A DNA stretch of 64,000 nucleotides from Cycas panzhihuaensis (Eukaryota; Cycadophyta), in assembly GCA_023213395.1 (NCBI GenBank), contig CM041465.1, forward strand, positions 59,837,741-59,901,740, read 5' to 3'. The translations under genes and the position numbers were made by a program. The notes beneath the pieces were generated by a model. The model did not search any database. It saw only the letters and a program-made list of their open reading frames with translations, and had not been told where the DNA came from. The number at the start of each line of letters is the position of its first letter. The first letter of the stretch is position 1. This document shows, piece after piece, positions 29,611-39,482 of this stretch.

Positions 29611-30560
29611 TTGTTCCCTACTATTTAATTTTTTGTTTCCTTACGCTAGTAGTTGCTCGTTTTGAAGGAGGATTGCCCTTATCCATGTTCTTGATGAGTC
29701 GCACTCTAAAGTGAAGTGTTGGGAGAAATCCAGAGTTGTGAGCATAGGAGCAGTGATCATGGCCTTTTTGAGATCTTAAAAAGCATCCTTTGCAGTGGGA
29801 TTCCAACTGAAAGCATCTTTCTTAGTGAGATCTATTAAAGGCGATGCAATATATGCATAACCTTTAATATATTTTCGGAGAAATCCAGTTGTTCCTAGAA
29901 AAGCACAGACCCCTGTCACATACTTAGGGATTGGCCAGTTGATGATAGCTTGAACTTTCTTAGGGTCCATCCTGATCCCCTCTTATGTGATGATGTGTCC
30001 TACATATTCGAGCTCCATTTGCTCGAAGGCGCATTCTTCCTTGTTAACAAAAAACTGATTGATTCTCACAATTTGTAAAATAGCCTTGATGTGCTCTGGG
30101 AGCTCCTCCCATGTCTAGCTGTAAATTAAGATGTCATCAACGAAAACTACGATGAATTTTCATAAGAAAGGTTTTAATATGGTGTTCATAACTCTAAATT
30201 CGAACAATCCTTTGTGACTATGAAATGTTGTCTTATCTATGTCTTTTGCTTTGACGTGGATCTAATAATATCCCGATCAAAGGTCGATCTTTGAAAAACA
30301 CTTTACTCTGAGTATTTCTTCCAGTTGTGGGATAGGATAGCAATTCTTAATCGTAATTTTGTTTATGCCCCTATAGTTGACACACATACAACAAATCCCA
30401 TCCTTTTCCGTTTTAATATGACTAGAGACACAAATGGTCTAGTGCTTTTTACGACACTACCTTGGTGCAAAAGGTCCTCAGTTATTTGCTTGATTTCCCT
30501 CTTAAGATGATAGGGATGGCAATACGAACAAATGTTTACTAGTGTCACTCCCAGTACTAG
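29611..30560 (-). pseudogene. Gyp-8 reverse transcriptase
   Basis: From the right: HQGSVVKSTRPFVSLVILKR near 30450, then YPIPQLEEIL, KIDLRSGYY (catalytic Asp), FEFRVMN, FIVVFVDDILIYS near 30122-30160 (catalytic Asp pair intact), EYVGHIIT, MDPKKVQAIINWPIPK, VCAFLGTTGFLRKYIKGYA and LTKKDAFSWN. The usual [13 protein letters not shown] block is missing between FRVM and the FVDD site, an apparent deletion. Several stops. Confidence 0.85.
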
Positions 30561-30741
30561 TTCAATGGCATGTTGACAACCACGGTCTGGGGGAGCCCCA
30601 AGGGGTTCCTTGAATGCTAAACTATACTAATCTATGATTTCCTAAACACTGACCGAAAAAACTTCTACTGCAATCTTATAACATGTCATTATATACACAC
30701 GAGTTCTTTAGAATCTTCTCCATGTGATGCAATGATACTAA

Positions 30742-31610
30742 TTATATTAGAGATGTAGGGGGAGCTTGTAGCGTATAATGATGCCCCTTTTGATGAAAGC
30801 TCATGAACCGTGTTCTGTAGTCTATGACCACATTCCCTAGTGTTTGTAACCATTGTATCCATAACCATTGTCTCCCCAACACAACATCAACTCCTCCTAC
30901 TGGCATTGCAAACATGCAATTGATTACCAAGTAATCATTAATTTGGAGGTTCACCTTTGGATAATACCCTTCATATGTCATTGATTTCACGTTGGCAACG
31001 GCAAACTAGAAAGCATTGAGTGCTTTGATGGGTAACCCCAATTTCTCTATTGTTGGTCAATTGATGAAGTTGTGAGTGCTCCCACTATCAATTAAAATGG
31101 TGACTAGTGTCTCTTGGATTAACCCCTGGAACGATAATGTTTCAGGGGTGTCATTTTGTCCCATGATCGTCTGTAGTGATATCTGCACTTTCTCAGTGTC
31201 CAAATCTAGAAGTTCTTCTATTTTAGTTTCCTTATTTTCTTCTAAAGCCTTTCTTTCTGCTTCTTCTTCTTCTTCTTTTGGAACAATCATCTCTTCATTT
31301 TGGATCATAAAGACCTTCTTTGTTGGGCATTGGTGGTCTTTATTCCATTTTCCTCTGCACTTAGAATAGGTTCCTCTCTTAAGATGCCCTTCTCTTGATA
31401 CTCCACTTGTCTCATTTGTACTCGTCCTTGTAATTGGTGGGTCCGCTTTTGTCCCTATCTTGATCCAATTAGGGTTGGAGCCAAGGTTTTGGTAGAATAT
31501 TGGCTCACTTTGATGGATATAAGTAGGTCTTATATTGCAAGCAAGATTTCTTGTCTTATATTGGTGGCCGCCATCTTTTAATGTGGTACCTGATGTGGTC
31601 CTTAAACCCA
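30742..31610 (-). pseudogene. Gyp-8 zinc knuckle and protease
   Basis: Minus frame 31057-31611: a Ser/Thr-rich linker, then GTYSKCRGKWNKDHQC (knuckle with Tyr for the first Cys), Glu-rich spacer, and LVTILIDSGSTHNFIN, an intact retropepsin site typical of plant chromoviruses. A shifted frame 30742-30990 holds the rest: INCMFAMPVGGVDVVLGRQWL. One frameshift between. Confidence 0.87.
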
Positions 31611-32238
31611 CTGATATACATTTGTGCGATGCACTCAGTTGGTATGCAATCGGTGACCAAGCATTGGAGGGCTTGGAACTGCTCCGTGTATGCTTGAACT
31701 ATTCCATTTTGTTTTAACTGAGTTAGTTGGGTGAAATAGTCTACATTCCATGAATCTTCATATTGGTCTATTAGTCCTGCCTTTAGGGACTCCCAAGATT
31801 CGTTGGAAATATCTGCATGGACTTTCCTCCACCAATGAAACCATTTCAAAGCTTTTCCATACAAGTGGAGAGAAGTTGTCAACACTTTGTCTTTGTTGGA
31901 TAATTCGTATACCTAGAAATAGGTTTCCATCTCCAACATCTAACTTCAGATGTCCTTGATCTATCTCGATTGAACTTCTCCAATGTAAGTTTTGTTCCCC
32001 TGAGATTGTTGTCTAAGTCAAAACTTCTCTGGTTCCTTTGTTGGAAGTCTCTTGGGTTTCTGCGTTCATGAAATCCTTCGTCAAACCTTCTTTGCCTCCC
32101 TTGTTGGTAGTCCCTTTGGTACCTTTGTTCTTGGAATTCTTCATCGATCTCTTCGATCCCTGGGGATCTTTCTACATCCAAGGATTCACCATTTGGTTAT
32201 ATTAGGTCCAATCTCCTGGTTATGTTGGCCATTGAAGC
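31556..32238 (-). pseudogene. Gyp-8 gag
   Basis: Retrotransposon gag capsid segment in 31556-31885: LYGKALKWFHWWRKVH, SWESLKAGLIDQYEDSWNVD, FTQLTQLKQNGIVQAYTEQF and MYISGFKDHIR. Upstream 31879-32181 is an Arg/Gln-rich low-complexity stretch (RDYQQGRQRRFDEGF) with the ERSPGIEEIDEEF start. The N-terminus continues beyond Cop-9 at 38687. Confidence 0.85.
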
Positions 32239-32599
32239 TGTTAACGTGGCAGTTAATTATTAAGCCACTTAATTAATGTTAATGTGGTTTAATTATGTGA
32301 AAGGGTGCGAGCCAAAAGGTGCGACTTATTCGGAGGGTCACAACCCTCATCGGGTGATACCTCTTGGAGAGTATAAAAACCTTCAGGGCTTGTATATTCA
32401 TATCCAAGTATTCATTGTATAATATCAAGTGATCCATCAAGGATCCTCTTTGTGGTGGGTTTTTTTCCCGAAAGGGTTTCCCATGTAAATACTTGTGTAC
32501 TGTGCATCTGTTTTCTGTGTTTTCTATTTGTTGCTTGTTGTGTATGGTTAAAGATCCTGCATATGGGAACATTTGTGCATGATTTCATGTTCCCAAACA
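32239..32599 (+). repeat. Cop-9 5' LTR (361 bp)
   Basis: Runs from TGTTAACGTGGCAG to ATGTTCCCAAACA, followed by the PBS. GAGTATAAAAACC (about 32370) is a strong TATA box, so transcription probably starts near 32400. Confidence 0.95.
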
Positions 32600-32612
32600 T
32601 GGTATCAGAGCA
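32600..32612 (+). other. Cop-9 primer-binding site
   Basis: TGGTATCAGAGCA directly against the LTR, an exact match to the initiator-Met tRNA 3' end. Confidence 0.93.
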
Positions 32613-34281
32613 GTAGGGTCCTACACAATTGAAGCTTGACGGTGAGAGGGGCGGTGTGATCGTTGGTTGTCGGGAGAAGCTGTATGACCCAAGACAAGTC
32701 TTGAGGGTCCATCAACCTCAACATCGTGCAGAAGCAGACATAGCAAATCAATGGTGGTTGAAGCGGTGGAAATCACTATTCAACAGAGTGTAAGGGTTAT
32801 TGGGGTCAGTATTTAGGCGTGAAGACCATGTTTGTGGTTGGAGTTGGCTCATTGGGGGTCATCCGAAGCCGGTTGATAGTCTGTTTAAGTGATTCAAGCG
32901 AGCAGAACACGTACTGATGGTGATTTGGCGACTTTGAGGACAACCATCTATGTACACGAGTAAGTTGGACATTTTCTCACCAAAAATACTATAAAACTCA
33001 AAAAAATCAAATCGAAGCTTTTTCTGTGTTGCCTATTTTCAACCTGTATATGGGAGAGATTGAAGCCTCTATGGAATGTTTTCAGCCCATAATACTGAAT
33101 TGAGACTGGGCATATGTCAGTATAAAGCAGCTATATGTGATCTGTTGAGTTGTAGTTTGTGAATTTGATCCCATAACACAATTTGTTTCACACCACAGTC
33201 TGCATCTGTGTGTCAAATCAATGTTGGGCTGTCTTGTGAGTTGTTTGAAGACTTGTGTACAATATTAGGGCACTGTACAACTATGTAATACAAAGTTGAA
33301 GTGTTTATTATGATGGTTGGGCAGTTTTGAGAGTTAGTCGGGTTTGTTGATGACTGTTGGGCATTTTTTCTTGGTGGCTACACACTCTAGAGACTGTGTG
33401 GGTTGTGTATATGCACTTTGGAACCCTTAGAATACTGGCTAGGCGCATTTCTTCTATATTGGGTTGTTTTGAGGGACTGCTGAAACGAAGAGAGGTTGTT
33501 TATCAGTTGTACAGGTGTGTGCAGTCCTATTTCTCACGTGGTTGGGCTGTGTCTTTGACTGCAAGTGCATGCTTTGTATCGCTGACCATTGACAAGAAGA
33601 GAAGCAGACCCGTGAGTTGTTGGTGAATAGATGCCTGTCCAAAAGGAGATAGCAGGTCCGCGGGATCCCCGAGTTCTATTTGCGGCTAACGTTGATCTCC
33701 AAGGAGTGTGGAGATACATAGGACCGTAATTGATAGATTTTACTAAGTCTTAAGCTTAGTATAACTTGTGGATACTCAAAAGTCACATGGGTTGAGTGAT
33801 AAGAGGACGTCCCCTTATCAAAAAGTCGCACTTGTTGGGAATATGGCTTTTGGCATATTTCCCCCAAAGTAAAAATATAAAAAGTGACCCTTTATATCAT
33901 TCATATATGAATTTTTATATAGTGTGAAGAACTTGATTAGTATTTGAAGCGTCCTTGAGCCGTTTTGAGCGTGGATCGAGGCATTTTTTATTGTTTTCTG
34001 ACTTGGAGACCATGCACCGTCACCGTGTCGAGCCGTCCTTTGATCTGGAGCACATATTTATAGCCATTGTGAGTGTCGGTTGTGACATTTAATGGCTATT
34101 TAAGGTCATTTGTTGACGGATAAGGAGGTATAAACAGTCGGTGGCTCACTTAACGTGGGTATAATCCGTGTTGGGTGCCTTTAGAAGCATGCTTGTGAAG
34201 CAGAGGAGGACACAAGGGTGCATTTCCATCCTTAATACGTTCGTTTGGTGTCGTGATTCATATTGTAGCCTGTTGTTCGAA
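32613..34281 (+). other. Cop-9 untranslated leader
   Basis: About 1.67 kb between PBS and gag without a recognisable domain; frames up to about 90 codons exist but look random. Several ATGs precede the gag start, so translation would need reinitiation, an internal start or splicing. Confidence 0.6.
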
Positions 34282-35157
34282 ATGGAGAAGCTCATGCCTG
34301 AAGTTATCTTTAACGGTAACAATTTCAGCGAATGGAAGGCTAGTATGGAGCTTATATTGATGGTGAACCAACTCTGGGGAATCACCAAGGCGAAGCTTGT
34401 TTCAGTTCCACTTGACCATAAGGAGTGTATCAAACTTGAAAAGAAGCAATACATGGTTGTTGGATTACTGAAACTCTCACTGGCGCCGAACCAGAGGGCT
34501 ATAGTTCACAATCTGGATGACCCAGCCGAGATTTGGACGAAGTTGTGTGATACTTTTGAGAAGAAGAAGAGGAATAGGCGTCTTGCTCTGATGTTGGAAC
34601 TACTCAATTCAAAAGTTGAAGATGAGAACAATATCAGCTCCTACCTAAATAAAATAACCGACTTGAAGAACAAGCTAGAAGAATTAAAGCAGAACTCGAT
34701 CGATGATGCGCTCTTATTTGCGATAATCATGTCGAAGCTGCCAGTTGCATTCACCACATTCCAAACCATTTATGGTAGAGACGAAGTGATGGAGGCAGAA
34801 ACTTTCGATGGGCTCAAAAACCTAATTCTAACAGAGGATGCCAAGCTAAAACATCATGGATTGCTTGGAGGTTTTGGTTCAAGTCAGGCCGCCATGAAAA
34901 CTCAGAGGAAGGAGGCCTTAAGGAGGAGAAGTTCACACAGCGGTCTGGAGAAAGCTCTCAAGACAAGAAGAAGTCTCATGGAAAGTGCAATTACTACAAG
35001 AAGCATGGTCACCGCGAAAAAAATTGTTGGTTCAAGCATTGTGACAAGCGCAAAGGTAACCAAGATGATAAAGGAAGAATGTTGCTGCTCATTGCGTCCA
35101 AGCGCAGACCTTGTCAGCCGAATCAGATCAGAGAGACTATTCGGTACTGGATTCTAG
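34282..35157 (+). CDS. Cop-9 gag
   Basis: The start chosen is the ATG at 34282 (MEKLMPEVIFNGNNFSEWKA), where copia Gag similarity begins; an in-frame ATG lies upstream at 34168 but its codons look non-coding. UBN2-type features: GNNFSEWKASMELILMVN, LWGITKA, DPAEIWTKLCDTFEKK, NISSYLNKITDLKNKLEEL and FATIIMSKLP-like block. After about residue 200 the true frame shifts: the zinc knuckle CNYYKKHGHREKNCW lies in another frame near 34985-35030, with Tyr for the second Cys. The last 80 codons of this frame are therefore out of register. Confidence 0.87.
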   Translation: MEKLMPEVIFNGNNFSEWKASMELILMVNQLWGITKAKLVSVPLDHKECIKLEKKQYMVVGLLKLSLAPNQRAIVHNLDDPAEIWTKLCDTFEKKKRNRRLALMLELLNSKVEDENNISSYLNKITDLKNKLEELKQNSIDDALLFAIIMSKLPVAFTTFQTIYGRDEVMEAETFDGLKNLILTEDAKLKHHGLLGGFGSSQAAMKTQRKEALRRRSSHSGLEKALKTRRSLMESAITTRSMVTAKKIVGSSIVTSAKVTKMIKEECCCSLRPSADLVSRIRSERLFGTGF

Positions 35158-36496
35158 AGCGCAGAAGCATATCTCTTACCAGACGCGAAACTTTGATACG
35201 TTGAAAGCAAATCAAAGTGGTGTTGATATCGTTCTTGTAGATGCTCGCGTTTTGCTGGTAGATGGTATCGGTGAAGTTTCCATTGCAGGAGGCAAGTTTT
35301 TCGGTGTATATTATGTACCCAAGATGCAGTTGAACCTTATGTCTGCTCGGGAGATTTGCAAAAAAGGTATGAAAGTGGAGCTCTATAATGATAAGTGCCT
35401 GATAAAGGACCCAAAACAGATCTTTACTATCGTAGCTACCGGGAAAGTTAGGGACAACTTCTGGGTGTTTGAGAAATTTCAATCTCAAAAGAAGTCCTAT
35501 GCCTTTGTTGCCAGTGCAGATGACGAAAATAAACTGTGGCACAATCGCTTTGGGAATCTTAACTACAGGAGTATTGCACAATTGAAGAGGTTGAAGATGG
35601 TGGAAGGACTGTCGTCGGTTTCCTACTTAGACAGTGTATGCGAAGGGTGCATGTATGGCAAGCATCATTGCTATCCTTTTGCTCAGGATAATGCCTGGAG
35701 AGCCAAGGAGAAACTGGAGCTTGTGCACTCAGATATTATGGGACCACTCCCAAACCCTTCGATATCAGGAGCCCAATATACACTTGTGTTTGTCGATGAT
35801 TACACCAGGAAAGCTTGGGTTTATTTTCTCAAGAACAAGTCAGACGTATTTGATCACTTCCGTGATTGGAAAGCGATGGTTGAAAATGAAAGTGATAAGA
35901 AAATAAAAACTTTACGAAGTGATAATGGGAAGGAGTACGACAATCATGCGTTCAATCAGTTCTGTCGCAACCATGGTATAAAGCAGGAGTTTATAGTTCC
36001 GTATACCCCACAACAGAATGGAGTTGCTGAAAGAAAGAACTGTACCATGATGGAGATGGCGAGGTGTATGGTGCACGCTAAAAACCTGCCACCGAAGTTT
36101 TGGGCAGAAGCTGTGGCGACTGTTGTTTATATTTTGAATAGGGTACCCACTCAGGCAGCTCGTAGCATGACCCCCAAAGAGAAATGGACCGGTCAGAAGC
36201 ATGCCATTAACCATTTAAGAGCGTTTGGGTGTATTGCATATGCCCACATCTCAGACGATACCCACAAGAAGTTGGATCAAAAAAGTCTAAAGTGTGTATT
36301 CATGGGGTACTGCACGGAGAACAAAGCCTACAGACTATGGGATCCACACAAGGAAAAGATTGTGGTCAGTCAAGATGCTAAATTTGATGAGTCATCAACA
36401 TATCATGCTGAAAGAGCATCAGAGAACCTTTTTACCCTCCCCTTCTCCCATTCCCAGATTCTTCAAACGAAGAGGACGATGTGCCAATCGATGTAG
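35111..36496 (+). CDS. Cop-9 protease, GAG-pre-integrase and integrase
   Basis: 461-codon open frame, the longest in the window. Protease site YSVLDSRAQKHIS near residue 10-22: catalytic Asp-Ser present but Gly replaced by Arg. LMSAREICKKGMKVELY and KLWHNRFGNLNYRS then CEGCMYGKHHCYPF are the pre-integrase His/Cys module. Integrase: HSDIMGPL, FVDDYTRKAWVYFL (Asp), TLRSDNGKEYD (Asp), TPQQNGVAERKN (Glu), FWAEAVATVVYILNRVPT, HLRAFGCIAYAH and VFMGYCTENKAYRLWDP. The DD-E triad is complete. It overlaps the end of the gag frame in another register. Confidence 0.92.
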   Translation: MSAESDQRDYSVLDSRAQKHISYQTRNFDTLKANQSGVDIVLVDARVLLVDGIGEVSIAGGKFFGVYYVPKMQLNLMSAREICKKGMKVELYNDKCLIKDPKQIFTIVATGKVRDNFWVFEKFQSQKKSYAFVASADDENKLWHNRFGNLNYRSIAQLKRLKMVEGLSSVSYLDSVCEGCMYGKHHCYPFAQDNAWRAKEKLELVHSDIMGPLPNPSISGAQYTLVFVDDYTRKAWVYFLKNKSDVFDHFRDWKAMVENESDKKIKTLRSDNGKEYDNHAFNQFCRNHGIKQEFIVPYTPQQNGVAERKNCTMMEMARCMVHAKNLPPKFWAEAVATVVYILNRVPTQAARSMTPKEKWTGQKHAINHLRAFGCIAYAHISDDTHKKLDQKSLKCVFMGYCTENKAYRLWDPHKEKIVVSQDAKFDESSTYHAERASENLFTLPFSHSQILQTKRTMCQSM

Positions 36497-36754
36497 CACC
36501 TGAGGAAGCAGGACCGAGTAACGAGTAATAGTGAGGAGCCGCCGCGAGAAGAAGTACCTCTAGCAACAGGTCCTTCTATATCTTTATAGGCAAGGAAAAC
36601 TCTTGAAGATTCCGGTGTGGCGATGCAAACCCTAACTGATGACAGATGAACCAGAAGTCAACATACCAATCGAACTCTGCTGGTAGACACCAATGACTCC
36701 AGTGATCCTGATTCGTTTGCTGAAGCGAAAGGAGATCCACGATGGAGAGCTGCA
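36497..36754 (+). pseudogene. Cop-9 integrase-RT linker, frame-broken
   Basis: Short region between the two large frames that should encode a spacer and the start of RT. Acidic and Pro-rich codons occur in alternating frames with stops at 36494 and near 36588, so at least two frameshifts lie here. Confidence 0.6.
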
Positions 36755-38065
36755 ATGGAGGAAGAGTATGGTTCTCTGATGAAGAACGATACGTGGGATT
36801 TGGTTCCACTCCCTCCGTCGAAGAACCTTGTAGGATGCAAGTGGCTCTATAAGACAAAGTTTCGCTCTGATGGAGAGGTGGACAAGTACAAGGCCAAACT
36901 TGTTGCGCAGGGATTCAAGCAGAAAAAAGGAATTCACTACGAGAAGACGTTTACACCAGTCTCCAGAATGACAACGGTCCTCTTACTCATTTCCTTAGCA
37001 GCTACATTAGATTGGGAGTTACACCAGATGGACGTTAAGTCTGCATTCCTTAATGGGGATCTAAAGGAGGAGATATACATGTCGCAGCCTCTGGGATTTG
37101 TTAAGGATGGCCAGGAGCATCTTGTTTGCCGTCTGAAAAAGTCAATCTATGGCCTGAAACAAGCACCCCGTGCTTGGTATGAGAAGATGGATGCCAAGTT
37201 GAAAGCTGAAAGTTTTGAAATCTCAGAACTCGACCCGAACCTCTATGTGAAGAGAAGAGGGACTTCTGTAGTTGCCTGCGTGGTGTATGTGGATGATCTA
37301 ATCATTGGCGGTAACCGTGGCAAGGTCAAATCCAATTTGGGAGCTTCCTTTGACATGACAGATCTCGGGGAACTTCACTATTTCATGGACATTCAGATCA
37401 GGCAGATGGAAGATAGGATCGTGTTATTGCAATCGCAGTATGTGAAGAACTTACTAGAGAGATTTGGAATGCAGCACTGCAAACCTGTTACAACACCATG
37501 TGTAAAAGGCGCAAGATCGCAGAAGGACATGGCCCAACCTTCTGTAGATGGCACAAAGTATCGTCAGTTGGTAGGGAGTCTCATTTATTTGACTCATACC
37601 AGGCTAGATATCGCATACGCTGTTGAATTGGTTTCCTTCTACATGCAAAATCCTCAGGAGCCTCATTTGGTGGCAGCAAAGCAGATTCTGAAATATTTGA
37701 AGGGAACAATCAATCTTGGTCTTGAATACCGCAGAGGTGAGAAGATCAGGTTGCATGGCTACACGGATGCTGATTGGGGAGGAGATTCCGACGATCAGAA
37801 GTCCACTGCTGGATACCTGTTTAGTATTGGCAATGGATTTGTTTCGTGGCAGTTGAAGCAACAACAAACAGTGGCGCTATCTTCTACAGAAGCAGAATAT
37901 CAAGGACTCGGTGCTGGTGCGAAAGAAGTAGTATGGTTGCAAGGTCTCTTGGAATTTCTTGGTGTTTCCAATGGCCATCCGATTCTCTTTGTTGATAATC
38001 AAAGTACCATTCGTCTGTCGAAGAATCCAGAGTTTCATGTGTTTACAAAGCATATCGAGATTTAA
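36755..38065 (+). CDS. Cop-9 reverse transcriptase and RNase H
   Basis: 436-codon open frame. RT: NDTWDLVPLPPSKNLVGCKW, LVAQGFKQKKG, TFTPVSRMTT, MDVKSAFLNGDL (catalytic Asp), KSIYGLKQAPRAWYEKMD and CVVYVDDLIIGGN (YVDD intact, about 37285-37320), DLGELHYFMDIQI. RNase H: RQLVGSLIYLTHTR, HGYTDADWGGDSDDQKSTAGY, LSSTEAEYQGL, FVDNQSTIRLSKNP, FTKHIEI then a stop at 38063. The remainder (HYIREQIKSG.., LADVFTKPL) continues to about 38215 after the stop and a shift. Confidence 0.93.
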   Translation: MEEEYGSLMKNDTWDLVPLPPSKNLVGCKWLYKTKFRSDGEVDKYKAKLVAQGFKQKKGIHYEKTFTPVSRMTTVLLLISLAATLDWELHQMDVKSAFLNGDLKEEIYMSQPLGFVKDGQEHLVCRLKKSIYGLKQAPRAWYEKMDAKLKAESFEISELDPNLYVKRRGTSVVACVVYVDDLIIGGNRGKVKSNLGASFDMTDLGELHYFMDIQIRQMEDRIVLLQSQYVKNLLERFGMQHCKPVTTPCVKGARSQKDMAQPSVDGTKYRQLVGSLIYLTHTRLDIAYAVELVSFYMQNPQEPHLVAAKQILKYLKGTINLGLEYRRGEKIRLHGYTDADWGGDSDDQKSTAGYLFSIGNGFVSWQLKQQQTVALSSTEAEYQGLGAGAKEVVWLQGLLEFLGVSNGHPILFVDNQSTIRLSKNPEFHVFTKHIEI

Positions 38066-38310
38066 CACCATTACATTCGTGAGCAGATCAAGTCAGGGAA
38101 GCTACAAGTCGACTTGTCCGAGTGAATTATAGCTTGCAGACGTGTTCACCAAGCCACTCACTGAAGATCAATTCACGAAGATGCATACCGGCCTTGGACT
38201 CACCAACGTTATCCTTGAGGGGGGATGTATCGACGAGGATAAAGTTGCAGGATAGCCCCAGCCTTCGTGATAACTCAACTACTGCACGTTGCAGGTTCCC
38301 CACATTCACA
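38066..38310 (+). pseudogene. Cop-9 RNase H tail and 3' untranslated region
   Basis: The pol C-terminus is readable in two frames: HYIREQIKSGKLQVD, then LADVFTKPLTEDQFTKMHTG (38135-38195) and GLTNVILEGGC. Single-base changes after 38065 cut off this normal ending. No further gene before the polypurine tract. Confidence 0.75.
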
Positions 38311-38321
38311 TTAAGGGGGGA
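38311..38321 (+). other. Cop-9 polypurine tract
   Basis: TTAAGGGGGGA directly before the 3' LTR, preceded by ACA, giving the CATTAAGGGG-type signal seen in several elements here. Primes plus-strand synthesis. Confidence 0.88.
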
Positions 38322-38681
38322 TGTTAACGTGGCAGTTAATTATTAAGTCACTTAATTAATGTTAATGTGGTTTAATTATGTGAAAGGGTGCGAGCCAAAA
38401 GGTGCGACTTATTCGGAGGGTCACAACCGTAATCAGGTGACACCTCTTGGAGAGTATAAAAGCCTTGAGGCCTTGTATATTCATATCCAAGTATTCATTG
38501 TGTAATATCAAGTGATCCATCAAGGATCCTCTCTGTGGTGGGTTTTTTCCCAAAAGGGTTTCCCACATAAATACCTGTGTACTGTGCATCTGTTTTTTGT
38601 GTTTTCTATTTGTTGCTTGCTGTGTATGGTTAAAGATCCTGCATATGGGAACATTTATGTATGATTTCATGTTCCCGAACA
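38322..38681 (+). repeat. Cop-9 3' LTR (360 bp)
   Basis: Starts TGTTAACGTGGCAG and ends ATGTTCCCGAACA; about 94-95% identical to the 5' copy by eye. Followed by TAAGC, the target-duplication copy. Confidence 0.95.
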
Positions 38682-38686
38682 TAAGC

Positions 38687-38935
38687 ATTGAGGGAGGATT
38701 TCTAATTTGTTATGTCATCATTCAATTTGTCTACCCAACTGCTTATATCCCCTACTGATATCAACTGAGTGTTCACCATCTTGTTCTATTGTACGATTCT
38801 TTTGGATCTTAACTTCATTTAGGGACACACTATGAAAAAAATTTTTTGCAGGGGAGGGGGGGTGGAGGGGGGGATTCTGCTATTTTTCCCTTGCTAAATT
38901 GGCAAAAATTCACCTCAGGATAGCTTCCAACAAAA
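38687..38935 (-). pseudogene. Gyp-8 gag N-terminus and leader
   Basis: Gag start of Gyp-8 to the right of Cop-9: in the minus frame MVNTQLISVGDISSWVDKLN begins near 38777 and runs to the Cop-9 junction, continuing at 32238 with NASMANITRRLDL. The stretch to the PBS (38780-38935) is a short leader with a G-rich/C-poor run (38860-38875). Confidence 0.65.
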
Positions 38936-38947
38936 CTATGATACCAC
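38936..38947 (-). other. Gyp-8 primer-binding site
   Basis: The plus strand reads ACTATGATACCAC just before the LTR at 38949; the complement GTGGTATCATAG matches the initiator-Met tRNA 3' end with mismatches. Confidence 0.75.
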
Positions 38948-38948
38948 T

Positions 38949-39477
38949 TGTAGTGCGCCTACACAATCTTTTGAAAAAAAAGAGAGGGAAAGTGCAATAG
39001 AATACCCAAAATATAGTTCTAATACTAGCAATTTGAAGAAGTATTAAATATCTATGACTAATATATGTGAAATAATAGAAAATCTTGGTAAAATTGTGAA
39101 GTGTAAATGATAAGATAGCCCCTGGTAACGTTTACCTCTTCAAGGCAAGGCTCCCTTCAAAGAAAACGTAGCCCTAAGGCCCAAATTACAACAACCAAGA
39201 CTTCAGGTCTAATGAGCTAGAATGAGCCCCAATATCCCTTTATATAGGGAAGCAGGAATCTAGGTGAAGTGTCGTCAATAGGTGGAATATAAGTCGGCCA
39301 GAAAGAGCAACTTAAGTCGACCAAAATCCTTGTTAGAAGTCGACCAGAATTTAAGGGTTTTTTGGACTATTTGAGATTGGCCAGAATTAAGGGTTTTCTG
39401 CACTATTTGAGGTCAACCAAAATTAAGGAATTTCTAGATTGTTTTATGTCAGGCTGACAGGTAGAAGGAACACTTCA
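38949..39477 (-). repeat. Gyp-8 5' LTR (529 bp)
   Basis: Starts TGTAGTGCGCCTACAC and ends AAGGAACACTTCA, same length as the 3' copy with many substitutions. Followed by AAAAG (39478-39482), after which the LINE-7 frame resumes. Confidence 0.93.
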
Positions 39478-39482
39478 AAAAG

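Larger units (their letters stand above)
32239..38681 (+). mobile_element. Cop-9: Ty1/copia element, nearly intact
   Basis: 6443-bp plus-strand copia with 361- and 360-bp LTRs, PBS, a 1.7-kb leader, gag, protease-integrase and RT-RNase H in three large frames, and a polypurine tract. It sits in the gag of Gyp-8; the target duplication is GAAGC (32234-32238) and TAAGC (38682-38686), one mismatch. The LTRs differ at about 20 positions by eye. Best-preserved pol in the window, but frameshifts separate the domains. Confidence 0.95.
27345..39477 (-). mobile_element. Gyp-8: Ty3/gypsy chromovirus, interrupted by Cop-9
   Basis: Minus-strand gypsy with two 529-bp LTRs (27345-27873 and 38949-39477) and a perfect AAAAG target duplication (27340-27344, 39478-39482) in LINE-7. 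Order from the right: PBS, gag, CCHC, protease, RT, RNase H, integrase, chromodomain, i.e. the gypsy order with integrase last. Own length is about 5.7 kb after removing Cop-9, which sits in gag. The LTRs differ at roughly an eighth of positions by eye, so it is one of the oldest insertions here. Confidence 0.93.

Noticed and set aside
34168-34281. Upstream start for Cop-9 gag at 34168
   Set aside because: The first 38 codons have no Gag character; similarity starts at the ATG at 34282.
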